DNA of 64,000 nt from Alviniconcha marisindica (GCA_018857735.1 JABMCL010000667.1:115001-179000), one strand, 5' to 3'. Counted from the stretch's first letter, positions 39,519 to 53,258 are shown. Translations and numbers: made by a program. Notes: a model not told the origin generated them from the sequence alone.

Positions 39519-40952
39519 CATATGCATCTCCCAAGGCCAAATGCCAGAGGCTGTGGCGTATCCAGTTAGCTTGATACTTCTCTTGAAGGTGTTGTGTACA
39601 TTATGACTTGTGGCAGGTGGGCCACAGAAACTGGTGTATAAACATGATGGGGCATTTGATAACTTCATTCCCCGTTTTGTTTCTTTGACGTGTTTTACCC
39701 ACTGGAGAAACCCTGCTTTGAGAAGGCTCGTTACTCTGGATTGGTCTGATTTTCAGACAGAAAACGATGACATTTTCCCTCTGGGTCGGAGTGGAATGCT
39801 TCTTATTTTTTATGCTAGTAGCGCCATTTCTCTTTGCTTGCTTGTTTAATAGAATAGAATGTAGTGGAAAGCAAGAGGCATACATACATGCTTTCACTTC
39901 ATCACATGTTAAATGCCGATATGAGGTGATGTACAGGATTATTTTGCGACTGATGTAAGCATTAAATAATAATGTGCATGTTAATTCAGAACAGTAATAA
40001 GATCCCATGTGATGACCAATACCAATTGTCTCAACACAATGATTCTGACACAAATTACAAAAAGCATTGCAAGTTTTCAGCTCAAGGTCCTGGCCACATC
40101 CACAAGCACAGAAAAATGTTGTTTACTTTTGATGGAACCTGCGGTTGAGAGAATAAAAAAGGTGTCTTTTCTGCTTAAAGCCCACTTAATCTCCTGCTCT
40201 GTTTAGAAGATGGCATTCTTTGTGGGACTTTGACTCCCAGTACTTTCAGCTACGTGTCTGCTGCACATAAAAAAGACATGTGCAACAACTGGACTTTTCA
40301 GGGTGCATCCTCGGTGACGCCTCTGTCTCGTGTTGGGCCCAGCAGAGTTTGCCACAGGCAGACCGCATGTCCAGGACACGCCCTTGAGCAACTGTGGAAC
40401 TCCACTTCAGCGGACTGCAGTCCGCTACAAAAATCATTACCAAGTTCATCATGATATCTGGACTTGACCTTGGTGTCAGTGTCAGAGATTGCTGTTTTGA
40501 ATTCATCTTTCAGCAGTTACGAGTTTAAGAGCAGCCACATTCTCCAGGCTCCCGAAGGCCACATGTTGGCACCAGCTGGTAAGAATGGGTTTTGATCTAC
40601 AACAAAGCTTGCTTACACTATGAGGGTTGTTAGAACACAAGAGACAAGGAAATGGTCCTGTTATAGTTATATATATATACACCGAATACATGCTGTAGCT
40701 GGCAAGTTGGGGGAGGGGGGGGGGGGGGGGGGGGGGCAGATGACAAATCTGAAAGCCAAGCCTATGAATTAGCTGACATGTTTATGGGGACAGAATGATA
40801 GAATCAGCTGAAAACCAATCCCCAAGCAGCAGATCAATCACAGTGTTCTTTTAATTAGGCAAAGCCATATATATGTTCCATGTCCAGTTACACTGTCTTC
40901 AGAAGTTCTTTACACTTTGTTGCAACGATCCATTGGGCAATTCGCTGGTTTT
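39519..40952. other. Dipeptidase 3' flank or 3' UTR; poly-G tract
   Basis: Downstream (leftward) of the dipeptidase stop codon. Includes a (TA)n stretch near 40670 and a G run of about 30 at 40703-40737. No additional gene is recognised. Confidence 0.5.
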
Positions 40953-40997
40953 TCAGACCTTGGAGACTTCATCCATGTAGGCAGCAAGAAGCTTCAC
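40953..40997 (-). CDS. CNDP2: Dipeptidase coding exon 14, C-terminus (residues 457-470)
   Basis: [14 protein letters not shown] then TGA; acceptor CTGCCCACAG. Matches the LAAYLYEVS C-terminus of the family. Confidence 0.93.
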   Translation of the reverse strand: MKLLAAYMDEVSKV

Positions 40998-43900
40998 CTG
41001 TGGGCAGAAAGATCAAGGGCAATCAGACAGTTGACATGCAAACTGTGTCATCAACATGTAGACTGCCATCAGCATACCAACTGTGCCATCAACATGCAAA
41101 CGGTGTCATCAACATACAAACTGTGCCATCAACATGTAGACTGCCATCAACATACAAACTGTGCCATCAACATGCAAACCATGTCATTACTGCCAGACCA
41201 GAGGATCTGTATCAAAGGTGTTTTTACAAAGCACACCTTAATTTCTGTAATTGTGCTTTGAGCACTCGCCTTTATTGGACATCTTCTCCGTGAAATGTCC
41301 CTACACTCAACAGTTTAGCTAGAGCTCATGTAAGCACCACTGTGTGTGGGAAGTGAGTCATGCTCACAAGTCTCCCATGTGTATTCACTCAATTTGCAAA
41401 CACCCAACTGTCCACAAAAGTGACTGACATGCTTGGCTCACCAGCAGTTTAAGTTCTGTTCGTCACTGTATGTGTCAGTTATTCAAGTTAAACGCACGCT
41501 TCAGAATTCAGTCTTGTTGTTGTTGTTGCTGTTTTAACCTAAAAATATTTTTTTTAGAGGGAACCTTTCAAATATGTTTACAGTTTAAAAAGAAAAGAAA
41601 AAAAGAAAAGGCAAGAACAAGAAAGGAAATAAAACAACAGGCTTTCTGTTGGCATTTGATGATACAAGGATTCAGTTAGTTCTTGGATTTTAGAGTCCTG
41701 TCAACCAGAAAATAGCTATGGCAAATACTATTTCATGCTAGGCTTCCTACTTACCCCATTGATATAGTTGGAGCGGTTGATTTTCTCGTTCTGTGAGTGA
41801 GCACCATCATCACATGACCCAATGGGCAGCAACATCACGTTCTTTTTCGTTGCCTCTTGGAAGGTCAAGGTCACTGGAATACTGCCCCCTTCGCGGGTCA
41901 AGTCAGGCTCCACACCAAACACTACAAAACAAAATCAGTGCAAGTTTTGTTGGTTGGTTGTTGTTTAGTTGTTGTTATCCCTCTTCAAAGCCGCAAATGA
42001 TCTACCTGTTGAAACAGCCCCTTTTCAACTTATGCTGTTTTGATGCTCATAATTTAATTAATGTCTCATCAATCATTATTACTACCATCTTTTCATCATT
42101 TTACAATTCAATCTTAATGTTAAACGGGAAAGAACTTGGCACACCTCTAAAATACACTCACACACAGTATTAACAACTGTCCTGATAAACTGCAAGCATG
42201 GAAACCTTTAATGAAAGGTTAAAAGTTGAAAGAGAGGGGTAACAGCTTATCTTTCATGGTCATCTGGAGAAGGTTGGACTAGTCCAAGCACTGCGACTGT
42301 CCACAGTTACTGTGTGGTCCAAACGGCTTTTGTGACCGTAACTCATTCTTTTGGCTGATCCTGAAGAAGCGAAGCTGAACAAACTGTCTAACTTCTTTAG
42401 CATTACAATGTTCTTTTGGCTGATCATGAAGAAGTGATGCTGAAGACATTATTTCTTCAACATTCTTTTGGTTGACCATCAAGAAGTGATGCTGTAGAAG
42501 TTGTTTCTTCAGCATCGCTTCTTCATAACCAGCCAAAAGAACATTGCAGTGCTGAAGAAGTTGGATGGCTTCTTCAACATTGCTTCTTCATGATCAGCCA
42601 AAAGAATATTTCATGGTTGCAAAATCTTCACAGAAGTTCAGCACGATCACGTACCTCTCTTCATGCCTGCTCGGCCAGCCAGGTAGTTGGGATCATTGAA
42701 ATCGCTGACCCATGGCTTTCCTCCGTGGCCCATTGTTAGTCTGTAAATTGACAAGACAGGAAATGCAACTGTGGGCTGCAAACTGAGCAATAAAATGGTC
42801 AGCACTTCAGCTAATAATATGTCGTAAATTTTGCCCCAAAGAACAACTTTGAAAAAAAAAATCTGAAGAAAGACAAAAAAAAAGGATGTAAAAATGAATG
42901 ATAATCATATCTAGCCAGAAAAAAATGAAATAACTGTCATAAATGAAGGGAGGTTGTTGTTTTTTAAATGAAGGGAGTTAATTAATGTTCAAAAGATGTT
43001 GCATGACCACAACAAGAAGACCTGACTAGCCTACAGTTGCTCTCACCTGGCATGTGAGCACATACAAGGTACATAAACTCCACCAAAATTATGCCACATC
43101 AAGTGACTGAATAACTTCCCACTCAAAGTCATATCATGTCACGTGATGTTCACTATTCAGGCAATGGATGACCGTCTCTCGGATGAAGCTGACAGCAGAC
43201 TGAAACAGCATCAACGCATACTCTGTCCTCACTTGATGTGGTTTGGGCTGCCCCTCTCCTTGTGCACTTTCTCCACATAAGCCTGGACCTGTTTCTCAAT
43301 CATATCCGGCTCCTGATTGGGTACCAGGCGGATGGAGAACTTGCCGACGACCTTGCGGGGTATCACCGTCTTGGCGCCGCTGCCACTGAACGCACCCTCA
43401 ATGCCTGTTGGAATAAAAGGTGACTCTTAAGTCACTTCGTTGACTCAAAGACTATGCAACAAAACAAACACAGAATGCCAAATTTACTGGACAAAACAGT
43501 GTAATTGTCAGAATGCCAGCACTCAAATCTCTTTCTTCACCATCTGAGTTTCAGGCACTTCTGCATCCCTTGTTTGCCAGAAACCTTTCATCCGAGCAGA
43601 GCTGTGATGTTCGCCACTCAAAGGTTTGAGCTCAACCAGTTCTGCTCCGCCATGCATGCTTAATTTGGGCTGTTCACTCTTCAACACGGAGAGTGAGGAA
43701 TGGAGCAGTGGACAGACACGCGCTCTTCAACACGGAGAGTGAGGAATGGAGCAGTGGACAGAGACACGCTCTTCAACACGGAGAGTGAGGAATGGAGCAG
43801 TGGACAGAGACAAGCTCTTCAACACGGAGAGTGAGGAATGGAGCAGTGGACAGAGACACGCTCTTCAACACGGAGAGTGAGGAATGGAGCAGTGGACAGA

Positions 43901-46900
43901 GACACGCTCTTCAACACGGAGAGTGAGGAATGGAGCAGTGGACAGAGACACGCTCTTCAACACGGAGAGTGAGGAATGGAGCAGTGGACAGAGACACGCT
44001 CTTCAACACGGAGAGTGAGGAATGGAGCAGTGGACAGAGACAGGCACACAGTGTCGCCCCTGACCATGCAAGGAGAGGGAGGGGTAGCGCCATCGGTGCA
44101 TCAGCACATCCTCCTTCTTGTCGTGAATCAGCTTCTTGTGACCAATGTCTTGACGGTAGTCCTCCTGCCACACAAAACACAGCAAGAGTTCATTTCTTGT
44201 GACCAGTGTTGCCACACAAAACATGAGAGTTCATTTCTTGTGACCAATGTTGCCACACAAAACATGAGAGTTCATTTCTTGTGACCAATGTTGCCACACA
44301 AAACATGCGAGTTCATTTCTTGTTACCAATATTGCCACACAAAACATGACAAGAGTTCATTTCTTGTGACCAATGTCTTGATGGTAGTCCTGTCACACAA
44401 AACACAAGACTCAGTTCTTGCGACCAATGTTGTCACACAAAACACAAGAAGAATTGTTTCCTTGCAACCAATGTTGTCACACAAAACACAACAAGAGTTA
44501 TTTCTTGTGACCAATGTTGTCACACAAAACACAACAAGAGTTATTTCTTGTGACCAATGTTGTCACACAAAACACAACAAGAGTTAGTTTCTTGTGACCA
44601 ATGTCACACAAAATACAACAGTTAGTTTCTTGTGACCAATATTGTCACACAAAACACAACAAGAGTTAGTTTCTTGTGACCAATGTCTTGATGGTAGTCC
44701 TGTCAACTAACTGCACAGGGTCATCGTCTGCAGTGAGCTGACCATGACAGTCACCACAGTGAACTTACCATGACAATCACCACAATAAGCTGATCATGAC
44801 AATCACCACAGTAAGCTGACCATGACAGTCACCACAGTGAGCTGACCATGACAGTCACCACAGTGAGCTGACTGTGACAATCACCACAGTGAACTGACTG
44901 TGACAATCACCACAGTGAACTGACCGTGACAATCACCACAGTGAACTGACCGTGACAATCACCACAGTGAACTGACCGTGACAATTACCACAGTGACTGT
45001 GACAATCACCACAGTGAACTGACCATGACAATCACCACAGTGAACTGACCGTGACAATCGCCACAGTGAACTGACTGTGACAGTCATCACAGTGAACTGA
45101 CCATGACAATTACCACAATGAACTGACCATGTCAAATTCGATGGGGCCATACAGAGCATGTTCCTCAGGTGTGAGTGGCTTGACGGCATCGTTGACGCCT
45201 GGCACCAGGATCTTGCCCTTGACGTCCACCAGGGAGTTCATCAGAGCGATCACGTCAGCCATAGCTTCATGGCTACAACCCAAAGTTCAGTTCATCAGAG
45301 TGATCACGTCGACCATAGCTTCATGGCTACAACGCAGAGTTCAGTTCATCAGAGCGATCACGTCGGCCATAGCTTCATGGCTACAACGCTGAGTTCAGTT
45401 CATCAGAGCGATCACGTCGGCCATAGCTTCATGGCTACAACGCAGAGTTCAGTTTATCAGAACAATCACGTCGGCCATAGCTTCATGGCTACAACGCTGA
45501 GTTCAGTTCATCAGAGCGATCACGTCGGCCATAGCTTCATGGCTACAACGCAGAGTTCAGTTCATCAGAGCAATCACGTCGGCCATAGCTTCATGGCTAC
45601 AACGCAGAGTTCAGTTCATCAGAGCGATCACACAGCGCAGACTTCAGTTCATCAGAGCAACCACACTACAACACAGAGTTCAGTTCATCAGAGCAATCAC
45701 ACTACAACACAGAATTCAGTTCATCAGAGCAGTCACACTACAATACAGCGTTCATCAGAGCAATCACACTACAACAGAAGTTCAGTTTATCAGAGCAATG
45801 TCAGCCATAGCTTCATGGCTACAACAGAAAGTTCAGTTCATCAGAGCAATGTCAGCCATAGCTTCATGGCTACAACAGAAAGTTCAGTTCATCAGAGCAA
45901 TCATGAGTACACTACAACAGAAAGTTCAGTTCATCAGAGCAATCACACTACAACAGAGAGTTCAGATCCTCAGAGCAATCATGTCGGCCATAGCTTCATG
46001 GCTACAACAGTCGTTGTGCATGCTTGTAGGACACTGCTTTTATTATTTTACAAGCACATAAAATGATTATTTGCTTATTTAAGAGGCAGATTGAGATACC
46101 ATTATTTTCCCCCCCAGATGGCTGAGATGGTTGAATTGCATGCGCCTGTTTTTGTCTATACTCACACTGTGCCCCCAAAGACACCAGAGTGAAGGTCCAT
46201 GCTGGCACACTCCACCTCCAGGAAGAAGTAGCAGATTCCTCTGTCCAACAGACCAACAAGATAACATGCCTTAGTTTTGTTTCATCCACACGTCTGTCTA
46301 ACTTCCTCTGTCCAGCAGACCAACAAGATGACATATGTCACTCCTGTCCTGCAAAGAAATTTAGACGTGTGTGTGTGTGTGTGCGTGTGCATGCATGTAG
46401 GCGACTCTGTGAGTGTGAGGGTGTTGCGTTTCAGTGTGTGTCAGTTTCATTTTGCTTTGTATATCTAAGTATGAGTAGTAATGTATTCTTATGCTATTGA
46501 TTTTTGTGTGAGTATTTACGCATTCCACGCTGCTGTTTAATTAAATGAGAAAGCGTTTTGAGTCACCGAACACGCACTATAAATTCAATGTGTGGGGCAC
46601 ATGCATGGAAACCTGTGAACATGTTGTGTGTGTTAGGTTACACACCCATCCTAATTTACACACATACAGCCTGCCAGGTGAGTCTGTGAGTGTGAGGGTG
46701 TTGTGTTTCAGTGTGTGTCAGTTTCATTTGCTTTGTAAGACTAAGTAAGCCTATGTGTAGTAATGTATTAGTTTATGCTACTGATTTTCGTGTGAGTATT
46801 TATGCATTCATTTTGCTCAATTAAATGGAAAAGGGCTTTGAGTCGCTGAACATGCAATATAAATTCCATATTATTATTAATATCAGTTAGGCTATATAAT

Positions 46901-49900
46901 TATATTATGGCTCAAATATCAGGCAGAGTTTGATATTTTGGTTCAATTAGTGAGGCCGCAGTGAGAAATAAGTGTTGAACCTCACCAGACAGATAGTAGT
47001 TTATGCCACCCACACACACATGTTTTTCTTCCCCGTTTTATTGGTTCTGTGCAATTGATGTTGAGTCTGTGGCTGTTCCCATTACTAATTTGCTGCAGAC
47101 TATAGTCTTTTAGACTGTTGTGGTTTGGTGGTGTGTTTACCATTAAGCTTGTTGGTAGTCCACCATTTTGATTTGTTAGGTCAAGCCAAGTACTTCTTTA
47201 TTCCATATAAAGGAACAAGCAAAACAAAACAAAACAAACAACAGCAAGAAAGCAACAACATAAATAAAATGTAAAAAAGAAAGATTTTTTTTTAAAATAA
47301 ATGTATAAATGATTCAAAATTTTACAGGGCACTACATTGATATCAAAAGCATTATTAGACAGAATAATATTGATTACAGAAATGCACTGTAAAATAAACA
47401 GACATTCCGCAGAATTCCTGGCTTTTGTTCGACCAATGGTTACACAGCAGTCATCTTTTCTGCCCATCTTGTCACCATGAAATGCAATTTTTTTACCACT
47501 ACTAGTACCAGGGAAATACAGCTATGCGTTCGACCTGCAACCCAGCTGACATGTTCCCCCCTACTTCTGGCAAATTGTGTACGTGAGTCCATTGCGCCTG
47601 TGCAAAGATTTAAGTGAAAGGGGTCTATTCATCTAAACAAAATAAAAAATGATGCAGTTTCTAGCCAGTTCCACTGTACAAAATGTTCAACAGACAAACA
47701 GGAGTGAGTGAATCACATACCGGAGACCATAAGTGATACACGGCTTCTTCTTGCCCAGCCAGTAGTTGTCAGAGATGCAAACAAAATCAGTTCCCTGTTA
47801 AAACAAAAGCAAAAACCCACAACCATGGTGTTTCAATTTAAGCAATGTTGTGTCAAAGTCTGGCTTCTAATGAATGATGTGCAATCTTTTTCTGACTGTA
47901 TGTCTTGTGAATGAATCTGACTTTACAACACTGACGAGAACAACAATAGCAACACTTTCGAAAAAATGCACCTTGCACAAAGGACACATGTACCAGCTGA
48001 TGCTTCCATCTTACTGACATGCACCCATGTCGTCAGTACCACACCTAATTAAAATACACAGCTGCGAATACATAAAACATACACACATGTTCACACACAC
48101 ACTTACCCACTTATCTCTTTGTCTTTTACACAAACTCCCTGGAAAAGCTGGCCAAAATGCACTCTCAAATAATACTTGCTGCCCAACTGAGTGGGAGAGT
48201 GGGGATAGCTCAGACTCATGACCAAAAGGCTTGAGTATTTGAGTCCTGGCAGGTGCTGCATGGGAATTTTCTCTCCCAGGGTCACCTTTGTGAGCACACT
48301 CTTATTTCAGAACTCATTCCATCCCCATGGAAGGGCATGAAAGATCCCAGTTATTCTGCCCAAAACACAGGTGGCAGGTTATAGCTAAACACACATGCAC
48401 CCAAAGTATGTGGCTTTGCATGAAGTGATACTGTAAACTTGTGCATGGTTGTATGGTGTCCGCAGAATGTGCGCCGAGATGGCAGCAGTTTTACATGACA
48501 CCAGATATGTAACAATCAAACAGTGTTGTAAGCACACCACTTGGGGAATATTCAAAATGCACTATAAAAATGCTCGCTTTACACTGCATATCACTCATCT
48601 GACATTAAGCATCACTTCAGACACTCATTCAGAATCACATGCTACAAGAGCACAGTGAGTCTGCTCAAGAGCAGAGAATAGCACTGTATAAAAAACAATG
48701 ACTATGGTAACAGTGACTTACAACCACATGGAATACCCATTTACAAACATGCCAGTATACCCCCCCCCTCCCCCACACACACACACATACATAAACACAC
48801 ACCTTAAGGAAGGAATCCTTCAAGCGGAACACCAGGTCATCAAGCCCCTCTGACCCACTCTCCTCCATGCCCTCCAAGACGAACTGCCATAAAGCACAAG
48901 TCTCAATCAAATGTCACAGTATGATACTAGCAGTGAAGTCCCTAAAAGACAAATCTCCCGTCAAAGCATTCCTCAAAAAAGTCTCAAAGAAGGATGACTG
49001 TCCCCACTTTTGAAAAAAAGACAAAAATGCCAACGGTTAAAATAGAGCTAATTTTAATAGGTCAGTACAAAACGGTGCAAATCTTTGGAATGTTTAGCTT
49101 CCTTCTACTAGGCAAAAAAGAGAACAACAACAAAACGCAGATTGCCAGCCCAGAGCAACTTCTTCACAAGACAAGGTAAAAAAAAATCTACTTCTTTTTT
49201 TATCTTTTGATTTGGCATCCATTGAAAATTTGCAGAACTTTGTATTCCTCTGGATGTGACCCCATGCAAATGATGGGACGTTGAAATCCAAGAACAAACT
49301 AATCATATTGTACTGTTCTATTAAAGTAAGACCCCCCCCCCCTCCCCCCCACACCTTCTAAGTCCCTCCCATACTGGTACAGATACAGGCAATGACATAG
49401 TGAAAAAACACGTGCCTTGATCTTTCTGTCCAGGGAATGTCAGTGCCATTCTGTAATCTAAACACTGCTGCATGTGCACTAGTTCTGCTACAGCTTGGTA
49501 CAAATCTGCATTATTGCCAACACGTAACGCAAAGAAACTGTGTTCGTTCCTGCACTGTCTTGCAATAGGTCACCTTAAGGTTGACAGGAATCTCCATCTT
49601 GAGGTCTTGCATGGCCTGGATAGCATTGATCCAGTCAAGAACTGGGCCCTGAAAACAGACAGACAGACACACACACACACACGTGACGCACACAAACATG
49701 AATATACATGCAACCCATGTTTCAAGCACTCTGAGTCTTCATACGCCAGTAAACTTTAAATTTATATATAAGAGTAAATCTGCAAAAGGTGAGCTCAGCT
49801 CTTGCATGCTATTCATAGATAAGTTCAACTAAGCCTTTAAGCTGTTTGTCTGATCATTTACAGACTCCAGTAACAGTTAAAACACTTGGGAATATGTGGT

Positions 49901-52900
49901 GCATGTGCATATATATGCATATCTGGGTGAGTCACTTTTTTTGTTTTTGTTTTAGGCTGCGTTTTTTTCTCTTTTTTTTCTTCTTCTGCTTAGTTTCACT
50001 GAACATATACTGATACCATTTTGGTAATATTACTATCATACAGTATACTGTAGTTGAAATGCAATGACACAAGTACCAGGTTACCCCCTCCTTTAAAAAC
50101 AATTCTGTCCATTTGGTTTTTTTCGATCCCCCCTGCCCCCATGTTGAACATGTTTTGTGTGCTCTTTCTCTCTTCATATAGAATATTTAGAGTTGAAATG
50201 TTGCAGGACTCTTGTAGTACTTTATAAGTATATGCTGAAAGCCAATCGATGATAGTGTTGTATTCCTGGACGTTGTATTTGTTTTTTAACGTGGATGCAT
50301 GATTGTAATTTTAAAAACCCAACAACCCTCCGGCCCCACCCCCCAGCTAAAACAAGTCTTATCATCTGTAGACACTACTTCACACAGTCCTAGTTAAGAC
50401 GTCCACCTTGTCATCAGTAGACCCTCGTCCATACAGCTTCCCATCCTTTTCCGTCAGGATGAAGGGTTCCGTGTCCCAGCCATCCTCCTGCAACACAAAA
50501 AAATATACACAAATAAAGTCCACTTCTTTTGCTGACTGTAGATTAAAGAAAACACAACAACCAGTGGATGTGCACTCAAACGAAATTGTGACATAACATA
50601 ATAATAAGACCACAATGAAGATTACTTACAATGCTCAGTCACCTGTAAAAGTCATGCTATCAGGGTAAAATAAAATTCACGACCACCCAAGTGAAAGTCT
50701 GACGGAGTGATTCATTGTTAATGACACAACATGGCTACACCCTGAGCTCAAACCTGAAGCCCCCAAAAGTCCTTCTTTAAAAAAAAAAATATTGATAGAA
50801 GAACTATATGACGTGTGCAGATGAAAATGTTCAGTTTCTAAGTTTCCAGGCTAAGCTGCATCTTCAGTTCAGTTCTCCTGTACCAGAAGCAACCATTCAC
50901 AGCCCTGGACTCTCACTGTTTGTTTGTTCACTGGACGTGTTTAACACACAGTTGTCTCCAAAGAGGTACTGGCAGGGACCAAAATCCCAGGAGGCGGGGG
51001 GAGGGGCAGACTACACCTAATGCTACACTGTCACCACCAGAGTGATTTCTGCGCTGAGGCTGGCAGCGATGAGAGCCATCTTAATGTTTCCTTAACCGTC
51101 ATGGGTAAAGTCACAAGACCACAAACCAAAAGCTTTTGAAGAGAAAGGTGAGCCAAAGCAGGGAATTAAACTGACGCTGTGCGCTTACCGGCTAACACCT
51201 TACTGCTGGGCTTAACAGGCTCACCCTGGAATCGCAGTGGAGGGGACCTTGTGGTTCCCCACCTGAGCAACAGCTGATGTCGCCGGTACCTACCACTGGG
51301 ATCACAACAACAGACCAGACTCACCTTGAATGCGGGCTGCACGTCCAGATGTCCATAAACCAGCAGCGTCTTTTTCTTGGGGTCAGTTCCCAGCTGGCCA
51401 AGCAGAACTGGTGGCAGTTCAATCTTGGAGCCATCGGGAAGCGTCTGGTCACCAAGCTCTTCCAGTGAACATGTCGCCCCCTGCTTTTCCAGCAACTGAA
51501 AAATACAACAGTGGGTCAACACCAGAACACAGAGAAAACACAGACATGTCAACCCCTGCTTTTCCAGCAAATGAAAAATACAACCATAGGTCAACACCGT
51601 AACACAGAGTGGAGATATGGAAAGAGGAAGCAGTTGATAATCTTTCTTGAGTGGATGGGAAAGGGCCATCGCCAATCAGACAAACACTGGAACTGTTTAA
51701 AAGGCGGTATTGGGGAAACTTCTGAGAGACGGGGTGGAGTGCATAATATATTAACAGACCCTTATTTATTAATATATTAATTTTTATGACTGTGTTTGTG
51801 AGTGTGTAGGAGCTGTTTTTTGGCTGTGATGAAGAGGTGGGGGTGGGAGGTGGAGGGAGGAATATGAGGAATGGATGACTGTGCACTTATATAATCTCAG
51901 AGGTGATTTTTATATTGTTTTACCCTGTTAAACCTGACTTGTATACTTTTACTTTTACCTCTGTTACTCTGAACTGTTCAAATTTTTGGGTGTTGTACTT
52001 GGACTTGAGTGAACCAGCAGACACATTTTCATTTCATTTTACGTATTTATTATGCACAGAAAAGTTCTTCTGAATCTTGAATCTATTTACCTTTGTCTAG
52101 ACTGTCACAGAGAAACTGACAATGTTTACCCCCACCACCCCTCCCCATTTCTGAGAGTGGGACTAAATGCTGCTCTGTGTGTAAACTATTTCTGAGAAAA
52201 ACACACTGATCAACCATCAGGAATTGTGGGGGGGGGGGCGGGGGGGTGGCAAAAAAAACACTGATCACCCATCAGGTATTGTGGGGGGGGGGGGGGGGGG
52301 ACCACAAAAACACACCGATCAACTCATCAGGAAGTGTTAGGAATTTTTCAGGAAAGAAATGTGTAGATCTAACGCAACTGCCTCTTGAGGGATAAATAAA
52401 GAGTTGTTGATCCATTTCTGAAGAAGCATGAAATACACAACCTTGTCGAGTCATTGCATTGGCTTGTGGGGCAATGTTTTGGCTTTAAGCCACCAGGCAG
52501 GGATTTTAAAAACTTGAGTTCTTTTTCTCAGAATGCACAACCTGTTAAAGGACATAAAGCATTTTTTCAGAACTAGCAGCATGTGCAAGATGCTTCATCA
52601 TGAATGACTAGGCCTTATTATTATTATATTAGGTAAAGACAAATTAACCAAAAAAGACGGAGAAAAAAAGAGAATAAAAATCTGAAGCAAGATCAGTGGA
52701 AAGAACAGTTTGTTTTTTAAATCTGTAAACTGAAGAAAAACACAAAGGTGGCATGGAATAGTTTGGAAGATGTCAATTGATGCTAACAAAGTAACAGCAG
52801 AACTTTCAAGCAGGAGGGGCTTTGGGTTTGAGCAATACTGAGCGAAACGGTAAACAGATTAGTGACCACAGATTAGTGACCACAGTTGGAACAAAAGTGC

Positions 52901-53212
52901 CGCTGGGGGTAAGAGCACTTTGACACGGAGTCTGTATGGACCATTCTTTTTCTTTTCTTTTGTAATTGCACACGTATTGTAGATAATTATACTTCTCTTT
53001 TAATCCGCCAAAACATATGTATGCCATAAGAGATTAACATTTTACAAACAATGATGGATTATGAAATCTTCAAACAAAAACAATTCATTCAAACTATGTA
53101 TCACATTTTACAAACAATGATGGATTATGAAATCTTCAAACAAAAACAATTCATTCAAACTATGTATCACTCTATCTTCAAAAACATACAAATACCAGTT
53201 CTACAGTTTGTG

Positions 53213-53258
<46 letters not shown>

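Noticed and set aside
41030..41185. Tenth junction-seeded array at the dipeptidase exon 14 acceptor
   Set aside because: The CATGTAGACTGC words only loosely resemble exon 14 (CATGTAGGCAGC) and the unit does not include the acceptor. Similarity may be chance.
45158..46066. 302-codon + strand ORF with an 18-residue repeat ([14 protein letters not shown])
   Set aside because: It is antisense to the dipeptidase exon 9 acceptor array. The 54-bp period, a multiple of three, keeps it open. No independent coding evidence.
48190..48250. tRNA gene
   Set aside because: A- and B-box-like words are present, but no cloverleaf can be formed and the body matches another dispersed copy, so it is a SINE head.
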